Source: Rhodospirillales bacterium (lineage in GTDB: Bacteria; Pseudomonadota; Alphaproteobacteria; Rhodospirillales; Casp-alpha2). Taken from it: a stretch of DNA of 7,437 nucleotides. The notes below the pieces were generated by a model. That model was given only the letters and a program-made list of their open reading frames with translations, was not told the origin of the DNA and made no database searches. Every line of letters starts with the position of its first letter. Position 1 is the first letter of the stretch. The stretch is taken from the NCBI GenBank assembly GCA_018664265.1, contig JABJOR010000105.1, positions 1 through 7,437 on the forward strand, written 5' to 3'. This document shows, in pieces, positions 6,671 to 7,437 of this stretch. The translations under genes and the position numbers were made by a program.

Positions 6671-7182
6671 TGCAACTCACAATTGATAATACTGACAAAC
6701 AAATCATCCTTGCTACCCAGGCGGGGCTGGAATTAAGCCCTGATCCTTATAATAAAGTAGCAAAACAACTGGGGTTGAGCACAGACGACGTATTAAGGCG
6801 TATGGAAAACATGCTGAAAAGTGGTGTCATTCGGCGCATCGGCGTTGTCCCAAATCACTATGCACTTGGATACCGCTCAAACGGTATGACCGTTTGGGAT
6901 GTCAGTGATGATCAGGTATCGACTCTAGGGGAAAAAATTGGCAACCTGCCGTTCGTTTCACACTGCTATGAACGCCCCAGACACTTACCTGACTGGACCT
7001 ACAATTTGTTTGCCATGGTTCATGCAAAAACACGTGAAGGCGTCGAGCAACAAGCTGATGAGATTAAAACAATACTGGGGGATAACTGCCGGGCTGATGA
7101 AATACTCTATTCAACCCGAATATTAAAGAAAACCGGGCTGCGCTTTGCAACCTCGAGTTCTCAAAATTCCAACCAGGATTAA
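6670..7182 (+). CDS. nirH: NirH, siroheme decarboxylase subunit
   Basis: Lrp/AsnC-like subunit of the siroheme decarboxylase, 170 residues, of the same type as the NirL half of NirDL. It has an N-terminal winged helix (about 5-57), [20 protein letters not shown] (53-72) and [17 protein letters not shown] (98-114), followed by AMVH (115-118). It has His98 before the CY pair where the NirL half has Leu (LCYRR), which is why I assign it as NirH and the fused half as NirL. GGAGG at 6661-6665 lies only four bases before the ATG. The start shares one base with the nirG stop. The last ten residues are a polar tail (SSSQNSNQD) without family conservation. It ends five bases before nirJ. Confidence 0.93.
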   Translation: MQLTIDNTDKQIILATQAGLELSPDPYNKVAKQLGLSTDDVLRRMENMLKSGVIRRIGVVPNHYALGYRSNGMTVWDVSDDQVSTLGEKIGNLPFVSHCYERPRHLPDWTYNLFAMVHAKTREGVEQQADEIKTILGDNCRADEILYSTRILKKTGLRFATSSSQNSNQD

Positions 7183-7187
7183 GCATC

Positions 7188-7437
7188 ATGTTTCGCGTAA
7201 CACAGTTGATGAAAGAATTGTTCGAACCCTCTCCCGTTGGCCCAAGGCGTAACCCGCCCGGCCCAGTGGTAATCTGGAACTTGATCAGACGTTGTAACTT
7301 AAAATGCAAGCACTGCTACACCATTTCAGCAGATTATGACTTCCCCGGTGAATTAAACACCAGTGAAACATTCAAAACCATGGATGATCTGAAAGATTTT
7401 CGTGTGCCAGTGTTAATTTTATCTGGTGGTGAGCCAT
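7188..7437 (+). CDS. nirJ: NirJ, radical SAM enzyme of heme d1 biosynthesis (3' truncated)
   Basis: Radical S-adenosylmethionine protein that acts on 12,18-didecarboxysiroheme, replacing propionate side chains at C3 and C8 on the way to the oxo groups of heme d1 (family knowledge). The first 83 codons are present and stay open to the window end. Visible motifs are [18 protein letters not shown], containing the CX3CX2C iron-sulfur cluster cysteines at 36, 40 and 43, and SGGEP at 79-83, the SAM-binding motif. AGGA at 7175-7178, nine bases before the ATG, supports the start. It follows nirH by five bases. The C-terminal part, where NirJ carries further cysteines, is outside the window. Related PqqE- and SPASM-type enzymes share these motifs, but the context makes NirJ the clear choice. 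Confidence 0.94.
   Translation, partial: MFRVTQLMKELFEPSPVGPRRNPPGPVVIWNLIRRCNLKCKHCYTISADYDFPGELNTSETFKTMDDLKDFRVPVLILSGGEP

Noticed and set aside
5220..7182. AsnC/Lrp-family transcription regulators.
   Set aside because: The sequences look Lrp-like, but the HNYERTH and CYxRPR signatures and the nir context identify siroheme decarboxylase subunits, not regulators.

Overview
The window is a heme d1 / cytochrome cd1 nitrite reductase (nir) locus of a denitrifying proteobacterium. Every gene is on the + strand. The order nirS - (two inserted genes) - nirE - nirC - nirF - nirD-L - nirG - nirH - nirJ matches the nirSECFD-LGHJ order known from Paracoccus-type alphaproteobacteria, with nirD and nirL fused. 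Base composition is moderate (mid-40s % GC by eye), unlike the high GC of Paracoccus or Pseudomonas. A moderate-GC, perhaps marine, alphaproteobacterium is my best guess, but this is inference and a gammaproteobacterium cannot be excluded.

Layout: (1) 1-420 is the 3' end of nirS, the periplasmic cd1 nitrite reductase. A strong intrinsic terminator (446-474) follows it. (2) 475-575 is an AT-rich leader with a good ribosome binding site, and probably holds a promoter for the downstream genes. (3) 576-2772 is a two-gene module set between nirS and nirE. Its first gene encodes a membrane-anchored NapC/NirT tetraheme cytochrome joined by an Ala/Glu-rich tether to a C-terminal domain resembling the ethylbenzene-dehydrogenase/DMSO-reductase-type heme-binding family, with two more heme motifs. 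A secreted cupredoxin overlaps its 3' end. (4) 2848-7437 is the heme d1 biosynthesis and maturation block: nirE (uroporphyrinogen III methylase), nirC (small periplasmic cytochrome c), nirF (periplasmic d1 maturation protein), nirDL, nirG and nirH (siroheme decarboxylase subunits), and the 5' end of nirJ (radical SAM). These are nearly gapless, with several 1-11 nt overlaps.

How they work together: NirE makes precorrin-2, which other enzymes convert to siroheme. NirDL/G/H decarboxylate siroheme to 12,18-didecarboxysiroheme, and NirJ replaces propionates with oxo groups. NirF, in the periplasm, is needed for the last step, and the d1 heme is inserted into NirS. The inserted NirT-like cytochrome and cupredoxin are best read as an electron route from membrane quinol to NirS that could bypass the cytochrome bc1 complex. 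That route is a hypothesis from domain content and gene position.

No RNA genes, insertion sequences, CRISPR arrays or frameshifts were seen. There is no gene-free stretch longer than about 155 bases.
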